Below are positions 27,223-37,335 of a stretch of DNA of 64,000 nt, in pieces. The stretch spans positions 62,001 through 126,000 of the forward strand of contig JANSXH010000003.1 of the NCBI GenBank assembly GCA_024743055.1, in the 5' to 3' direction. The stretch is from Pseudomonadota bacterium (GTDB lineage: Bacteria > Pseudomonadota > Alphaproteobacteria > Sneathiellales > Sneathiellaceae). A model generated the notes under the pieces. The model was given only the letters and a program-made list of their open reading frames with translations. It was not told the DNA's origin and did not search any database. Within the stretch, counting starts at the first letter, position 1. Each line of letters opens with the position of its first letter. A program made the position numbers and the translations under genes.

Positions 27223-28890
27223 CTATTTGGGTAATTTCACAGTAAAGACAGCACCCTTGATCACGCCGCCGGAACTATGGCGGTTATTGGCGATTATTTC
27301 GCCACCATGTGCTTCAATGATTAACATGGAGATACTGAGTCCGAGGCCAGAATGCCGTCCGAAATCCTCACTTTTCGGGCGCTCAGTATAAAACCGATTG
27401 AAGATATCCTTTAGCTTGTTCTTTGGAATGCCCGGACCGTCATCTTCAACAACCACCTCCACATGGTCATCGCCATCCTGAAGGCGAACCCGAACTCGAC
27501 CGTCATCCGGTGAAAAGGAGATGGCGTTGTCGATCAAATTCCTCAAAACCTGACTGATCCGGCTGGGGAGACCCTCTACCGTCACCTCTTCTTCAGGAAG
27601 CTCAACTTCGAATTGGACGGATGTGAACATCTGTGTCGTTTCGTAGGTATCAACAACACCCTCCACTAGGCTTTTAAGATTGACGGTCTCACCCTCTGCC
27701 CTCGATAACTCAGCATCCAGTCGGCTGGCAGCGGAGATATCCGTTATTAACCTGTCGAGCCGTTTGACGTCACTGGCAAGAACAGACCGCAATTTTTCTC
27801 GAGATTCCTCGTCCTTTACCTGCTCAAAGGCCTGAACAGCCGTTCCGAGTGAGGTGAGCGGGTTTTTAAGCTCATGGGCAACATCAGCGGCAAATGCCTC
27901 AATCGCATCAAGACGGTCATACAGAGCAGTAGTCATGGCCCGAAAGGAAGTCGACAGATCGCCGATTTCGTCTTTCCTATCCGAAAAGTCGGGAATTACG
28001 ATGCGTCGTCCAATGCCAAGCCTGACCTTATCCGCGGCTTCTGCAAGATGATGTATAGGTGAGGCGATGGTTCGAGCCAGGAACAAGGAAAGCAGCAAGG
28101 TAATGACAAGAGTAACCGAAAAAACAATGAGGGTCGTCACCTGTGCCGATCGCACTGCTTCATTAATAGCGTTGCCACTTTCCGTCAGCACCAATCCGCC
28201 CAGAATATGCTTAAAGCCCTGAACCGGAACAGAAACCGACAAAATAAGTTCCCCATCCCGGGTCTGGCGGGTCATGCGTCCACCATCACCATTAATGGCC
28301 CATCCTACTTCTTCGAAATCCTTACCCGAAGGAATGGGATTTGCTGGATATAACTCGTAATCATTGCTGGTTGGGATGAGCCGCTCCCAAGTGTCGTAAA
28401 GCTCTTCAAAAAACACTCTTATCGGGCTTTTAATCTCCGGCGGAGGCAGCTCTTCAAATACGATATTACGGCCGGCGGAGATGAGCCGCCGGCTATCGGC
28501 AATCAGATTTCCTTCCCTATCGAACAGCAACGCCGGAGTGTTGGTAATGATGGAGAGGCGCCGTAAAACCCTTTTAATGGTCAGGGAATCCAACGTGAGA
28601 TACTGAATCTCACCATCCAGAGACACCTCCTGAAGGGCCGTCTCTCCTAGCGCTCCAGCAATCATCCGACTGTTGATACTGAGGGATTGAAAGCGAGCTT
28701 CGATCAGGCCATCCCGGAACTGATCAAGATATAGGATTCCACCCGCCAGAAAGATCACCGAAAAAAGATTGATCGCCATAATACGGCGACCAAGTGATGA
28801 GAAGGGACCACGTCTTACGGTTTTCTCGCGTTTTTCCGATTTCTTTTCCGGTACCGTTTTTCCCAGATAAGGTTTGGCAGTTGAACTCAT
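27223..28890 (-). CDS. chvG: Sensor histidine kinase ChvG (ExoS-like)
   Basis: 555 residues. Long basic N-terminus, membrane segment one (about 38-55), periplasmic sensor domain, membrane segment two (about 252-272), HAMP, then the phosphoacceptor His339 in FAADVAHELKNPLTSLGT and an ATPase domain with NLIDNAISFSPDDG, DDGPGIP and RHSGLGLSISMLI. In rhizobia and Agrobacterium ChvG/ExoS senses acidity and envelope state, restrained by ExoR, and controls EPS and host-interaction genes. ATG 28890 lies 22 bp after chvI. Confidence 0.93.
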   Translation of the reverse strand: MSSTAKPYLGKTVPEKKSEKREKTVRRGPFSSLGRRIMAINLFSVIFLAGGILYLDQFRDGLIEARFQSLSINSRMIAGALGETALQEVSLDGEIQYLTLDSLTIKRVLRRLSIITNTPALLFDREGNLIADSRRLISAGRNIVFEELPPPEIKSPIRVFFEELYDTWERLIPTSNDYELYPANPIPSGKDFEEVGWAINGDGGRMTRQTRDGELILSVSVPVQGFKHILGGLVLTESGNAINEAVRSAQVTTLIVFSVTLVITLLLSLFLARTIASPIHHLAEAADKVRLGIGRRIVIPDFSDRKDEIGDLSTSFRAMTTALYDRLDAIEAFAADVAHELKNPLTSLGTAVQAFEQVKDEESREKLRSVLASDVKRLDRLITDISAASRLDAELSRAEGETVNLKSLVEGVVDTYETTQMFTSVQFEVELPEEEVTVEGLPSRISQVLRNLIDNAISFSPDDGRVRVRLQDGDDHVEVVVEDDGPGIPKNKLKDIFNRFYTERPKSEDFGRHSGLGLSISMLIIEAHGGEIIANNRHSSGGVIKGAVFTVKLPK

Positions 28891-28912
28891 ATGAATTCGC
28901 GATTACCCGTGG

Positions 28913-29611
28913 CTATTTTTCCTTGAACCTATATCCAACGCCGTACAGTGTCTCAATGGCGGAAAATTCATTGTCTGTCGCCTTGATTTTTTTCCTGAGT
29001 CGCTTGATATGGCTGTCGATTGTCCGGTCATCGACATATATATTGTCGTCATAGGCCGCATCCATAAGTTGGTCTCTGCTTTTGACATGGCCAGGTCGCA
29101 AGGCGAGGGCATGCAATAACATAAACTCCGTAACGGTGAGGGTCACTTCCTTACCATCCCAGAAGCAGGCGTGGCGAACACTATCCAGTTTCAACTTGCC
29201 GCGAACCAGGATTTCCTCTTCGCTTTCGTCATCTGCGCCTTTATTGACATTATGCCGACGCAAGACCGTACGGATACGCTCAACCAGCAATCTTTGGGAG
29301 AACGGCTTGCGAATATAGTCGTCCGCACCCATTTTAAGGCCAAGGAATTCGTCGATCTCGTCATCCTTGGACGTCAGAAAGATCACCGGCAAATTGGATC
29401 CTCGCCGCAGCCGGTTCAACAATTCCATGCCATCCATTCTCGGCATCTTGATATCGAGGACCGCGAGATCAGGTGGATTGTCCGCAAGGCCTTGCAGCGC
29501 CGCTTCGCCATCAGAATACTTATCGACCTGAAAGCCTTCCGATTCCAGCAAAATGGATACTGTCGTCAGGATATTCTGGTCGTCATCTACGAGGGCCACT
29601 TTCGTCGCCAT
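28913..29611 (-). CDS. chvI: Response regulator ChvI (OmpR family)
   Basis: About 232 residues from ATG 29611 ([11 protein letters not shown], with GGAG seven bases upstream; a frame six codons longer is less likely). Receiver domain with acidic VDDD, phosphoacceptor Asp53 in [13 protein letters not shown] and Lys in [16 protein letters not shown]-terminal winged helix with [37 protein letters not shown] and TLYGVGYRF. First gene of the chvI-chvG-hprK-rapZ-EIIA-ptsH cluster. Promoters for it and the divergent hugZ-like gene lie in the 205-bp gap at 29612-29816, where I cannot pick boxes with confidence. Confidence 0.95.
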   Translation of the reverse strand: MATKVALVDDDQNILTTVSILLESEGFQVDKYSDGEAALQGLADNPPDLAVLDIKMPRMDGMELLNRLRRGSNLPVIFLTSKDDEIDEFLGLKMGADDYIRKPFSQRLLVERIRTVLRRHNVNKGADDESEEEILVRGKLKLDSVRHACFWDGKEVTLTVTEFMLLHALALRPGHVKSRDQLMDAAYDDNIYVDDRTIDSHIKRLRKKIKATDNEFSAIETLYGVGYRFKEK

Positions 29612-29816
29612 ATCGCACTCCATGTTCATTTTCTCATCCTATTGTATGATCACGAGGGAACAATTACCATCCTACATTTCTCCTAATTAAGGCGAGAGCA
29701 TGTCCGTCATTGAAACTGCGCATCAGATCAGGCCAATTCCATGAAAAATGCGGTAAAAAGGCCAATATTTAGGGAAATTCCTTCCGTTTTCGCAGAATCT
29801 GAAGAACATAGACCTG

Positions 29817-30527
29817 ATGACAGAATCAGATGATGAATTAGAAAGAGCGATGGAAGTGCAGAATCTGTTGCGCTCTGCTACTACAGCGTCTATGGCAACC
29901 TTCCGCCCGGATGAGAAGGAACCATATTGCTCGCTTATGCTGATGGCGACAGATATGCAAGCAAATCCGGTATTTCTTTTGTCAGATTTGGCCATTCATA
30001 CTCAGAATTTAAAATCAAATCCAAGAGTATCTCTCCTTATTGCCGCCAATTCCGACGGGGAAGATCCCCTGACACAGGCCCGCATTTCGGTACAGGGTGT
30101 CGTGGCGCCTGCGTTGGATACTCATATTCAAAACCGGTTTTTACGACGCTATCCGTCTACCGCGGATTATGCATCCTTTTCGGATTTCAATTTCTATCAG
30201 CTGATTTTGGAGCGTGTGCATCTAGTGGCTGGGTTTGGGCGGATCAACTGGGTCGACAAAGATCGCCTGTTAAACCGGGCACTTTTTCTCGAGAAGGATG
30301 AAGCAGAGACAGACGTGTTGGAGCATATGAATACAGATCACGTAGATGCGGTCCAGCTGCTGGGAGGTGAAAATCTGAATAATTGGGAAATGTGCGGTAT
30401 CGATCCAGAGGGAGCTGATTTACGATCCGATTGGCATCACAAACGGATTCTCTTCGAGGATTCCGCCACAAATACGGATGATATTAGAACCCAACTGATA
30501 CAATTGGTCGAAAAGGCAAGAAATTAA
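29817..30527 (+). CDS. HugZ-like protein: FMN-binding split barrel plus DUF2470
   Basis: 236 residues. The N-terminal half is a pyridoxamine-phosphate-oxidase-like split barrel (LRSATTASMATFRPDEKEPYCSLMLMAT, then LSDLAIHTQNLKSNPRVSLLI); the C-terminal half has the DUF2470 signature HMNTDHVDAVQLL and GIDPEGADLR. Proteins with this architecture include heme-utilisation HugZ/HutZ, but most are uncharacterised and lack of nearby heme genes argues for caution. ATG start at 29817. No terminator directly follows it; the next terminator-like hairpin is about 140 bp downstream, just before pckA. Confidence 0.85.
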   Translation: MTESDDELERAMEVQNLLRSATTASMATFRPDEKEPYCSLMLMATDMQANPVFLLSDLAIHTQNLKSNPRVSLLIAANSDGEDPLTQARISVQGVVAPALDTHIQNRFLRRYPSTADYASFSDFNFYQLILERVHLVAGFGRINWVDKDRLLNRALFLEKDEAETDVLEHMNTDHVDAVQLLGGENLNNWEMCGIDPEGADLRSDWHHKRILFEDSATNTDDIRTQLIQLVEKARN

Positions 30528-30626
30528 CAATTGATCAAGCGTTTTCAGATATATTAAAAGATATAAAACACAAAACGAACGCTATTCGAAAATACGGGAA
30601 TTAATTACACCGAATTAGCCGCTGAA

Positions 30627-30653
30627 ATGTTGCGCCTAACAGGTAAGCAACAT
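30627..30653 (+). promoter_or_regulatory. Inverted repeat in pckA upstream region
   Basis: ATGTTGC (30627-30633) and GCAACAT (30647-30653) form a perfect 7-bp dyad around 13 bases. It is an operator or a leader hairpin; it lies about 50 bp before the pckA start. Confidence 0.5.
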
Positions 30654-30669
30654 ATTCTGCGAACATGAA

Positions 30670-30690
30670 GCCCATTGATGGGCATTTTTT
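30670..30690 (+). terminator. Terminator-like hairpin immediately before pckA
   Basis: GCCCAT-TG-ATGGGC followed by A and six T, ending 13 bp before the pckA ATG. It could end the hugZ-like transcript, end a small RNA, or attenuate pckA. Confidence 0.65.
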
Positions 30691-30703
30691 ATTGCGCTGG
30701 AGA

Positions 30704-32317
30704 ATGAACGTGGAGCAACTTGGATCCCATAAAAGTAGCTATGGGCTGAATAATAATGGCCTCGAAAATGTTGGCAAGGCCTACTGGAACCTTTCGGCAC
30801 CTGCCTTGTATCGCGAGGCTCTGGTCCGCGGGGAAGCAACTCTCGCTGCCGGCGGCCCACTTGTCGCCATTACGGGTCAGCATACCGGTCGCTCTGCAAA
30901 TGACAAATTCATCGTTAAAGATCCGGGAAGCGAGCAGAATATCTGGTGGGGTAAAGTCAACAAGCCCTTTGAAGACAGCAAATTCGACGGCTTACATGCC
31001 AAGATGAAAGAACATCTCACCGGCAAGGAAGTCTTTGTTCAGGATTGTTTCGCTGGCGCTGATGCAACTCATCGTCTGCCTGTCCGTATTATCACTGAAT
31101 GCGCCTGGCACAATCTGTTTGCCCGCAACATGTTTATACAGCCAACCGCCGAAGAACTTGCGGATTTCAAGCCAGAATTCACGATCCTTCAGGTCCCGTC
31201 ATTTGAGGCCGATCCGGCTGTGGACGGCACCCGGTCAGAAGTTTTTGTGCTGGCCAATTTCGCTGAGAAACTGGTTATTATCGGCGGTACTTCTTATGCT
31301 GGAGAGATTAAAAAATCAGTTTTCTCCATTCTCAATTATCTATTACCTGAAAAACAGGTTCTGCCCATGCATTGCTCCGTCAATGTCAATGAGGCTGGAA
31401 ACTCTACGGTCTTCTTTGGCTTGTCCGGAACCGGTAAAACGACCCTGTCTGCTGATGCCAGCAAAATGCTGATTGGTGATGACGAGCATGGTTGGTCGGA
31501 CGACGGCGTCTTCAATTTTGAAGGTGGCTGTTATGCTAAAGTCATTAAGCTGTCCAAGGAAGCCGAACCGGAAATTTTTGAAACCACCCGTCGCTTTGGT
31601 ACCGTTCTTGAAAATGTCGTTATGGATGAAGCCACGGGAGAACTTGATCTCGACGATAACCGCTACACTGAAAACACGCGCGCGTCATACCCCATCGATT
31701 TTATTCCCAATGCCTCTGAAACCGGTGTCGCTAGCAATCCGACAAATGTGATCATGCTGACAGCTGATGCCTTTGGTGTTTTGCCCCCGATTTCCCGATT
31801 GACACCGGAACAGGCAATGTATCATTTCCTTTCCGGATATACGGCAAAGCTGGCTGGTACAGAAAAGGGCCTTGGAAATGAACCCCAGGCAACGTTCTCA
31901 ACCTGCTTTGGTGCGCCGTTCATGCCGAGGCATCCCTCCGTTTATGCGGAATTGCTGGGAGACAAAATTGCTCAACATGGTGTCAATTGCTGGCTCGTCA
32001 ACACCGGCTGGACCGGTGGTGAATATGGTACCGGCCACCGCATGCCCATCGGCCATACCAGAGCCCTGGTCAATGCCGCCCTTGACGGCACCTTGCTGGA
32101 TATCGACACCGAGAAAGATCCGTTCTTTGGCCTCGCCATCCCGGTTTCCTGCCCGGGAGTCCCTTCGGACATTTTGAACCCGCGCAATACCTGGGCAGAC
32201 AAAGCTGCCTATGACGCCAAAGCGGCCGACCTCGTCGCCCGGTTTATCGAGAATTTCGAACAATTCACGGATTATGTCGGCGATAGCGTCCTCAAATCAG
32301 CCCCGAAAATCGCCTGA
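30704..32317 (+). CDS. pckA: Phosphoenolpyruvate carboxykinase (ATP)
   Basis: Converts oxaloacetate and ATP to PEP, the gateway to gluconeogenesis. About 537 residues; hallmarks are [16 protein letters not shown], the ring of [14 protein letters not shown] (P-loop), [23 protein letters not shown], and [22 protein letters not shown] [11 protein letters not shown] 30704 is only one base from a GGAG; the in-frame GTG at 30710 has that GGAG at an ideal seven bases, so the true start may be two codons later. A longer frame from 30665 begins upstream of the terminator hairpin and is unlikely. Adjacent to the ChvI/ChvG locus as in many alphaproteobacteria, where ChvI influences pckA in some species. 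Confidence 0.96.
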   Translation: MNVEQLGSHKSSYGLNNNGLENVGKAYWNLSAPALYREALVRGEATLAAGGPLVAITGQHTGRSANDKFIVKDPGSEQNIWWGKVNKPFEDSKFDGLHAKMKEHLTGKEVFVQDCFAGADATHRLPVRIITECAWHNLFARNMFIQPTAEELADFKPEFTILQVPSFEADPAVDGTRSEVFVLANFAEKLVIIGGTSYAGEIKKSVFSILNYLLPEKQVLPMHCSVNVNEAGNSTVFFGLSGTGKTTLSADASKMLIGDDEHGWSDDGVFNFEGGCYAKVIKLSKEAEPEIFETTRRFGTVLENVVMDEATGELDLDDNRYTENTRASYPIDFIPNASETGVASNPTNVIMLTADAFGVLPPISRLTPEQAMYHFLSGYTAKLAGTEKGLGNEPQATFSTCFGAPFMPRHPSVYAELLGDKIAQHGVNCWLVNTGWTGGEYGTGHRMPIGHTRALVNAALDGTLLDIDTEKDPFFGLAIPVSCPGVPSDILNPRNTWADKAAYDAKAADLVARFIENFEQFTDYVGDSVLKSAPKIA

Positions 32318-32345
32318 TATTAGTTACATATCAATGCGTTAGAAT

Positions 32346-32389
32346 AATCCCGGCTTGAGATCCAAAGGATCTGCCGGGATTTTCTTTTG
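32346..32389 (+). terminator. Intrinsic terminator after pckA
   Basis: Long two-part stem: AATCCCGGC pairs with GCCGGGATT, and inside it AGATCC pairs with GGATCT around AAA. It is followed by TTTCTTTT. It starts 28 bp after the pckA stop. Confidence 0.93.
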
Positions 32390-32496
32390 GGGATGATGTC
32401 TTTTTTCCGCTGGCACTAAAGTCTTTTTTGCCGCAGAAATGGGAGAAGACAACTCCTCGATTGATGAAACCTGGCAGCGGAAAAGGAAGATAGCAG

Positions 32497-33432
32497 ATGT
32501 GGGCCATATCTCTCTCGGTTCTCCCTATCTTCCTGCTGCTCGTTCTTGGCAATCTTCTGAGGCGAAATGGCTTTCCGGGCAGTGACTTCTGGCATCAGGC
32601 AGATCGGGTAACATATTGGGTCTTGTTTCCCGCGTTGTTGTTCTACAATACGACAACGGCGCCATTTAGTGAGGACATTCTTGGGTCCTACGCGGGCAGT
32701 CTGCTCGGGGCCATGCTTCTCAGCAGCGCCGTCGCCTTGTTGGCTATAAAATTATTCAAGGTACCAGCACCCATCGGCGGATCTATTTTTCAAGGTTCGG
32801 CGCGGCACAACACCTTCATCTGCGTCGCCGTCGCCACCTATCTGTATCAGGAACAGGGGCAACTGCTGGCTTCCATTGCTATTGCAGTGTTGGTCCCGGC
32901 GACCAATTTTCTCTGCGTAACCGTCCTTGTCAGTTTTCAGGGAGCCAATGGTACCGCCTCTCTAAAGCGACGCCTGTTGCAGGAGATCATCCGCAACCCT
33001 CTGATTATTGCCATCGCGGCCGGTGTCACTCTCAATCTCACCGGTATCGGCCCCCTCCCCGTCATTTCAGACTTGGCTGGGTTGCTGGCCAAAGCTGCCC
33101 TGCCCTTTGCTCTCCTTTGCGTCGGTGCCGGTCTTCGCATCAAGGCTATTCATACGGGCGCGCTTTATGTTTCCATCGCAACCTTCTGTAAGATGCTGCT
33201 GTTTCCCTTATTTGTCGCCGGAACGACAATCCTGATGGGGCTGGAAGGTGTTGCGGCAATGGTTCTGATTATCTATGGTGCCGCGCCTACCGCCAGCTCG
33301 GGATATGCGCTGGCCAAGCAATTGGGGAGTGATGCGGAGGTCATGGCGGGGATCATCACTATGCAAACCCTGATCTCAGTGGTCACCCTGCCTTTAGCAC
33401 TGATCATAGCTTCGGAGTATTTTCTTCCTTAA
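32497..33432 (+). CDS. AEC family transporter (auxin efflux carrier-like)
   Basis: 311 residues with about ten hydrophobic segments, starting MWAISLSVLPIFLLLVLGNLLRR and including the central FQGSARHNTFICVAVATYL and IYGAAPTASSGYALAKQLG, both typical of the AEC/PIN-like fold with its crossing helices. Bacterial members export or import organic acids such as malate; the substrate here is unknown. GGAAAAGGAAGA upstream gives a good ribosome site. Its stop overlaps the convergent moeB-like gene by 4 bp. Confidence 0.88.
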   Translation: MWAISLSVLPIFLLLVLGNLLRRNGFPGSDFWHQADRVTYWVLFPALLFYNTTTAPFSEDILGSYAGSLLGAMLLSSAVALLAIKLFKVPAPIGGSIFQGSARHNTFICVAVATYLYQEQGQLLASIAIAVLVPATNFLCVTVLVSFQGANGTASLKRRLLQEIIRNPLIIAIAAGVTLNLTGIGPLPVISDLAGLLAKAALPFALLCVGAGLRIKAIHTGALYVSIATFCKMLLFPLFVAGTTILMGLEGVAAMVLIIYGAAPTASSGYALAKQLGSDAEVMAGIITMQTLISVVTLPLALIIASEYFLP

Positions 33433-34208
33433 ATCCCAGTTATTTCAGGGCTTTCGCTGCAGAGGCGACATTTGGGGTCACGAGAAATCTTCATTTTGCG
33501 GAATTCAGCGGACAGGGCGTCATACAACAGCAGACTGCCGGACAAACTGTCACCGATCCCCAGCAGTTCTTTTAAAACCTCCACCGCTTGAAGAGAGCCT
33601 ATGGTTCCGGCCAAGGCGCCCAAAACACCAGCCTCACTGCAAGTCTGAGCCATTTCTGGTGGTGGCGGGGCCGGGAAAAGACAACGATAGCAGGGATGGT
33701 TCCCCTCTTCATGGGCTTTGAAGGTACTAAGCTGGCCTTCAAACTGCAGCATCGCCCCAGACACCAGGGGCTTTCGCTGAAAATAGCAGGCATCATTGAT
33801 CAGGAACCGGGCCTTGAAATTATCGGTCCCGTCCGCAATCAGATCATAGCCGCCGATAATCTCCTCGGCATTGTCAACGGTCAGCCGCATAGGATGTTCT
33901 TGAACCACGATATCCGGATTGATCCGATGAACTGATGCGCTGGCACTCTCTACCTTGGGCGTCCCTAACTCCGCGACCCCATGGATAATCTGTCGTTGAA
34001 GGTTGGAGCGATCAACAACATCATCGTCAATAATTCCGATGGTGCCCACACCGGCAGAGGCAAGATACAACAGCAACGGAGAGCCCAGGCCCCCTGCCCC
34101 AACGATCAGCACCTTTGACGCCAGAAGCTTTTTCTGGCCCGCCCCACCAACCTCTTTAAGTACAATATGCCGGGCGTAACGGTCCAGTTGCTCGTCGGTC
34201 AGGCTCAT
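33429..34208 (-). CDS. MoeB/ThiF/HesA-type adenylyltransferase
   Basis: 259 residues, an E1-like enzyme that adenylates the C-terminal Gly of a ubiquitin-fold sulfur carrier. Nucleotide loop GAGGLGSPLLLYLA (37-50), DDDVVDRSNLQRQI, ADGTDNFKARFLINDAC, two zinc-binding pairs CYRC and CRLC. No C-terminal rhodanese domain. Could serve MoaD (molybdopterin) or ThiS (thiamine), or a cysteine-synthesis sulfur carrier; no carrier gene is adjacent. It follows cysK by 6 bp, so the two are co-transcribed, which hints at sulfur metabolism. The exact carrier cannot be told. Confidence 0.88.
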   Translation of the reverse strand: MSLTDEQLDRYARHIVLKEVGGAGQKKLLASKVLIVGAGGLGSPLLLYLASAGVGTIGIIDDDVVDRSNLQRQIIHGVAELGTPKVESASASVHRINPDIVVQEHPMRLTVDNAEEIIGGYDLIADGTDNFKARFLINDACYFQRKPLVSGAMLQFEGQLSTFKAHEEGNHPCYRCLFPAPPPPEMAQTCSEAGVLGALAGTIGSLQAVEVLKELLGIGDSLSGSLLLYDALSAEFRKMKISRDPKCRLCSESPEITGI

Positions 34209-34214
34209 GGGAGA

Positions 34215-35168
34215 TCAGATTCCATCAAACAAAGCTGTCGTAAGATATCTCTCGGCAAAGGACGGGATGATAACCACAATGGTCTTGCCACTCATCTCCG
34301 GTCTGTCAGCAATTTCGAGAGCAGCCGCTACGGCGGCACCTGAGGAAATACCAACGGGAATGCCCTCTTCACGGGCGACGGCCCGAGCAGTTTCAAAGGC
34401 CGTTTCGTTGCCGATAGTCAGAACTTCATCAATCAGGCTTTCATCAAGGTTTTTTGGGGAGAAACCGGCGCCAATTCCCTGGATTTTATGAGGGCCTGGC
34501 TGGCCTCCGGACAAGACCGGGCTGTCCTCCGGCTCCACCGCAACAATTTTGATATCGCTACTCTGCTGCTTGAGGATCGTCCCGACGCCAGTCAAAGTTC
34601 CCCCGGTCCCAACACCCATCACAACCACATCCACCTTGCCGCCAGTATCGGCCAGTATTTCTTCTGCCGTTGTCACTTTGTGAATGGCCGGGTTAGCAGG
34701 ATTTTCAAACTGCTGAGGAATAACTGCGTCACCGATTTCAGCACAAAGTTCCTCTGCTCTGGCAATCGCACCGCTCATGCCTTTGGCCGCCTCTGTTAAT
34801 TCAAGTTTAGCGCCAAGGATCTTGAACATCTTGCGCCGCTCGATCGACATGCTCTCTGGCATTACTAATGTCAGGCTGTAGCCCTTCGCTGCACAAACAA
34901 AGGCCAGTCCAATTCCCGTATTTCCGGATGTAGGTTCGATAATAGCCGTGTTTTCGTTGATTTTACCGGCTTCTTCCAAGGATTCAATCATGGCGACAGC
35001 AATCCGGTCCTTAACTGAAGCGAGAGGGTTGAAGAATTCCAGTTTGAGCAAAATATCCGCCTGGCTCTTGCTATTTTTGCCGATCCGCTGTGCCCTAACC
35101 AGAGGTGTGCCGCCAACGGTTTCAATAATGTTTTCGTAAATTCGGCCGCGCGGAGAATTTAAATTCAT
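34215..35168 (-). CDS. cysK: Cysteine synthase A (O-acetylserine sulfhydrylase)
   Basis: PLP enzyme making cysteine from O-acetylserine and sulfide. 317 residues: PLP Lys53 in [24 protein letters not shown] for the substrate carboxylate, the phosphate-binding [12 protein letters not shown], and [12 protein letters not shown]. Lies 42 bp downstream of an Rrf2-family regulator gene and 6 bp upstream of the moeB-like gene. That arrangement suggests the regulator controls it. Confidence 0.94.
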   Translation of the reverse strand: MNLNSPRGRIYENIIETVGGTPLVRAQRIGKNSKSQADILLKLEFFNPLASVKDRIAVAMIESLEEAGKINENTAIIEPTSGNTGIGLAFVCAAKGYSLTLVMPESMSIERRKMFKILGAKLELTEAAKGMSGAIARAEELCAEIGDAVIPQQFENPANPAIHKVTTAEEILADTGGKVDVVVMGVGTGGTLTGVGTILKQQSSDIKIVAVEPEDSPVLSGGQPGPHKIQGIGAGFSPKNLDESLIDEVLTIGNETAFETARAVAREEGIPVGISSGAAVAAALEIADRPEMSGKTIVVIIPSFAERYLTTALFDGI

Positions 35169-35210
35169 AGTGGGAATTTCCCTTCTTTATTGGAGCATTT
35201 ATAGCAAAGA

Positions 35211-35660
35211 CTATATGTCGAATGTCGCTGTTGGTTTGGAAACCTCATCGCCGCAATTGGCGTTAGCCCGACGACATAGGTCTTCTAGGGTCACGGAATC
35301 TAGTTGGGCCAGCATGGATGCTTGCGCTTCCTCCCAGAGTGGGCCGACAACTTCCCTGCCGATATCCGAGGTAAAGATCTGGGAATCCCCTTCCTCTTCG
35401 GCAGCACTAATGACACGGATGACATCACCAGCGGTGATGCGTCGACGCTCCCGCGCCAGGCGATAGCCACCACGCGGACCGCGCACTCCTTTGAGAATAC
35501 CGGCATGGACAAGCTGTTGCATTACTTGCTCTAGATATCGTTGCGGGATGCCCTGCCGTTGTGTGATTTCCTTGGATTGCACAGGATCTGGCCGGGCATT
35601 GAAGGCAATATCAACGACCGCCTCGAGCGCGTAGAGCATTTTTTTCGGCAGATGCAACAT
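35211..35660 (-). CDS. Rrf2 family transcriptional regulator (CymR/IscR-like)
   Basis: 149 residues. N-terminal winged helix with YALEAVVDIAFNARPDPVQSKEI, IPQRYLEQVMQQLVHAGIL and GVRGPRGGYRLARERRRIT, the family signature. The IscR three-cysteine [Fe-S] pattern is missing: only Cys129 and Cys136 are present, in EDLCRRANANC. With cysK directly downstream this looks more like a cysteine-metabolism regulator (CymR type) than IscR; that is inference. Its start is 2 bp from the dut stop. Confidence 0.88.
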   Translation of the reverse strand: MLHLPKKMLYALEAVVDIAFNARPDPVQSKEITQRQGIPQRYLEQVMQQLVHAGILKGVRGPRGGYRLARERRRITAGDVIRVISAAEEEGDSQIFTSDIGREVVGPLWEEAQASMLAQLDSVTLEDLCRRANANCGDEVSKPTATFDI

Positions 35661-35662
35661 GA

Positions 35663-36127
35663 CTACACCTCTTCTACAGCGATGCCGGTGGAACCAAAGC
35701 CGCCCTCACCACGCGCTGTTTCATCAAGTTCTTCAGCCTCAACCCAATGAGCCTTGGTCACGGGAGCAATTATCATTTGGGCGATGCGATCACCGCGGCC
35801 GATGACAAAAGTCTCCGACCCGGCATTCATCAAGATGATGCCAACCTCGCCGCGATAATCTGCATCGATGGTTCCAGGGCTATTGGGAAGGGTGATGCCT
35901 TTTTTCAGGGCCAAGCCTGACCTTGGTCGAATCTGGGCTTCATATCCATCCGGGAGGGCAATCTTGAAACCGGTAGGCACTAGCGCACGGGCGCCTGGTT
36001 CCACAGTAATTTCCCCATCGACGGCCGCCCGAATATCCATCCCGGCGCTTTGCGCTGTTTCATAGGATGGCAGTGGCAAATCCTGGCCATGGGGCAGGCG
36101 GTTGATGGCAATTCTGACTGTGCTCAC
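35663..36127 (-). CDS. dut: Deoxyuridine 5'-triphosphate nucleotidohydrolase (dUTPase)
   Basis: Hydrolyses dUTP to dUMP, keeping uracil out of DNA and feeding thymidylate synthesis. 154 residues, trimeric type: motif [11 protein letters not shown], motif [12 protein letters not shown], motif [20 protein letters not shown], motif [12 protein letters not shown], and motif [10 protein letters not shown] at the C-terminus. Start overlaps the coaBC stop by 4 bp. The coaBC-dut pair is conserved in many bacteria. Confidence 0.97.
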   Translation of the reverse strand: MSTVRIAINRLPHGQDLPLPSYETAQSAGMDIRAAVDGEITVEPGARALVPTGFKIALPDGYEAQIRPRSGLALKKGITLPNSPGTIDADYRGEVGIILMNAGSETFVIGRGDRIAQMIIAPVTKAHWVEAEELDETARGEGGFGSTGIAVEEV

Positions 36128-37335
36128 GATGTACTACCTTGAAAATATTGGGAAATTCTTGCACTCAGCTGGTTTGCAACCTGCTGTTTCGTCTGCTTCG
36201 GCCAATCTTCAACCCGACCTGAGGTCAGAAGAAATACCTGATTGTCATCGCCGCCGAAGGTTCCTGTGCCGGTGCCGACATCATTAGCAACAATCCAGTC
36301 GCACCCCTTTTTGACAAGCTTGGCCTGGCCATTTTCGATGACCGTTTCTGTTTCCGCGGCAAAGCCGATCACCAGCTCCGGTCGATCTTCCTTCATGCCG
36401 CTAACCGTCGCCAGAATATCCGGATTTTCCGTAAGCGATAAATCAGGCAGCTTGCCAGATTGTTTTTTGATTTTTTGAGTAGCTTCGTTGTCTACCCGCC
36501 AGTCGGCAACTGCGGCCGTAAAAATCGCCACATCCACAGGCAGGGCCTGCTCACAGGCCGATAACATATCTTTGGCGGATTCAACGCTCTTCCGATTGAC
36601 CCCTGCGGGGGACTCAAGGCGCGTTGGGCCGGAGACCAAAGTAACTTCCGCCCCCAAATCGGCAAGGGATCCGGCAATGGCATATCCCTGTTTGCCAGAA
36701 GATCGATTGGCGATATAGCGCACTGGGTCAATGGCCTCATGGGTCGGGCCGGCGGTCACAAGGATTTTGCGCCCCCGAAGGGGCTTCTCGGAAGATCCGT
36801 CAAAAAAAGCCGAAACTCTATCCGCAATTTCTTCGGGCTCTGACATTCGTCCCGGGCCATACTCACCGCAAGCCATATCCCCTTCATTGGGACCGATAAC
36901 CGTCACGCCATCATCGATGAGTGTCTTTAGATTCCGTTGGGTCGCCGCATGCTGCCACATACGAACATTCATAGCCGGCGCAATCATTACTGGTTTGTCT
37001 GTCGCCAACAGGGCAGTCGTTGCTAAATCTGTCGCCATGCCCGTCGCCATTTTGGCCATCAGATCCGCTGTGGCCGGAGCGACAACAACCAGGTCCGCAC
37101 TCCTGGACAGTTCGATATGGCCCATTTCAGCTTCATCTGTGAGGGAAAACAGTTCCGTAAAGACTTTCTCTCCGCTTAAAGAGGCAACGGAGAGTGGTGT
37201 CACGAATTCCTCTGCCGCCTTGGTCAAAATGCAGCGGCTTGCGATGCCCTGTTTTGACAGGAGACGGATCAGTTCCAGGGATTTATAGGCGGCGATTCCA
37301 CCACCAATTATTAGGAGAACCGATTTCGCTGTCAT
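36124..37335 (-). CDS. coaBC: Bifunctional phosphopantothenoylcysteine decarboxylase / phosphopantothenate-cysteine ligase
   Basis: Makes 4'-phosphopantetheine for coenzyme A. 403 residues: N-terminal FMN decarboxylase (CoaC) with [16 protein letters not shown], the catalytic-His region [39 protein letters not shown]-terminal ligase (CoaB) with [39 protein letters not shown] and KIKKQ. ATG 37335 at the edge of the DnaA-box-bearing gap. Overlaps dut by 4 bp. Confidence 0.96.
   Translation of the reverse strand: MTAKSVLLIIGGGIAAYKSLELIRLLSKQGIASRCILTKAAEEFVTPLSVASLSGEKVFTELFSLTDEAEMGHIELSRSADLVVVAPATADLMAKMATGMATDLATTALLATDKPVMIAPAMNVRMWQHAATQRNLKTLIDDGVTVIGPNEGDMACGEYGPGRMSEPEEIADRVSAFFDGSSEKPLRGRKILVTAGPTHEAIDPVRYIANRSSGKQGYAIAGSLADLGAEVTLVSGPTRLESPAGVNRKSVESAKDMLSACEQALPVDVAIFTAAVADWRVDNEATQKIKKQSGKLPDLSLTENPDILATVSGMKEDRPELVIGFAAETETVIENGQAKLVKKGCDWIVANDVGTGTGTFGGDDNQVFLLTSGRVEDWPKQTKQQVANQLSARISQYFQGSTS

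Noticed and set aside
30665..30703. Extended pckA start upstream of the terminator hairpin
   Set aside because: The added 13 residues are unlike PckA and the ATG lies before the terminator-like stem, so the ATG at 30704 or GTG at 30710 is preferred.
35211..35660. IscR, regulator of Fe-S cluster assembly
   Set aside because: Only two cysteines are present and there are no isc or suf genes nearby.
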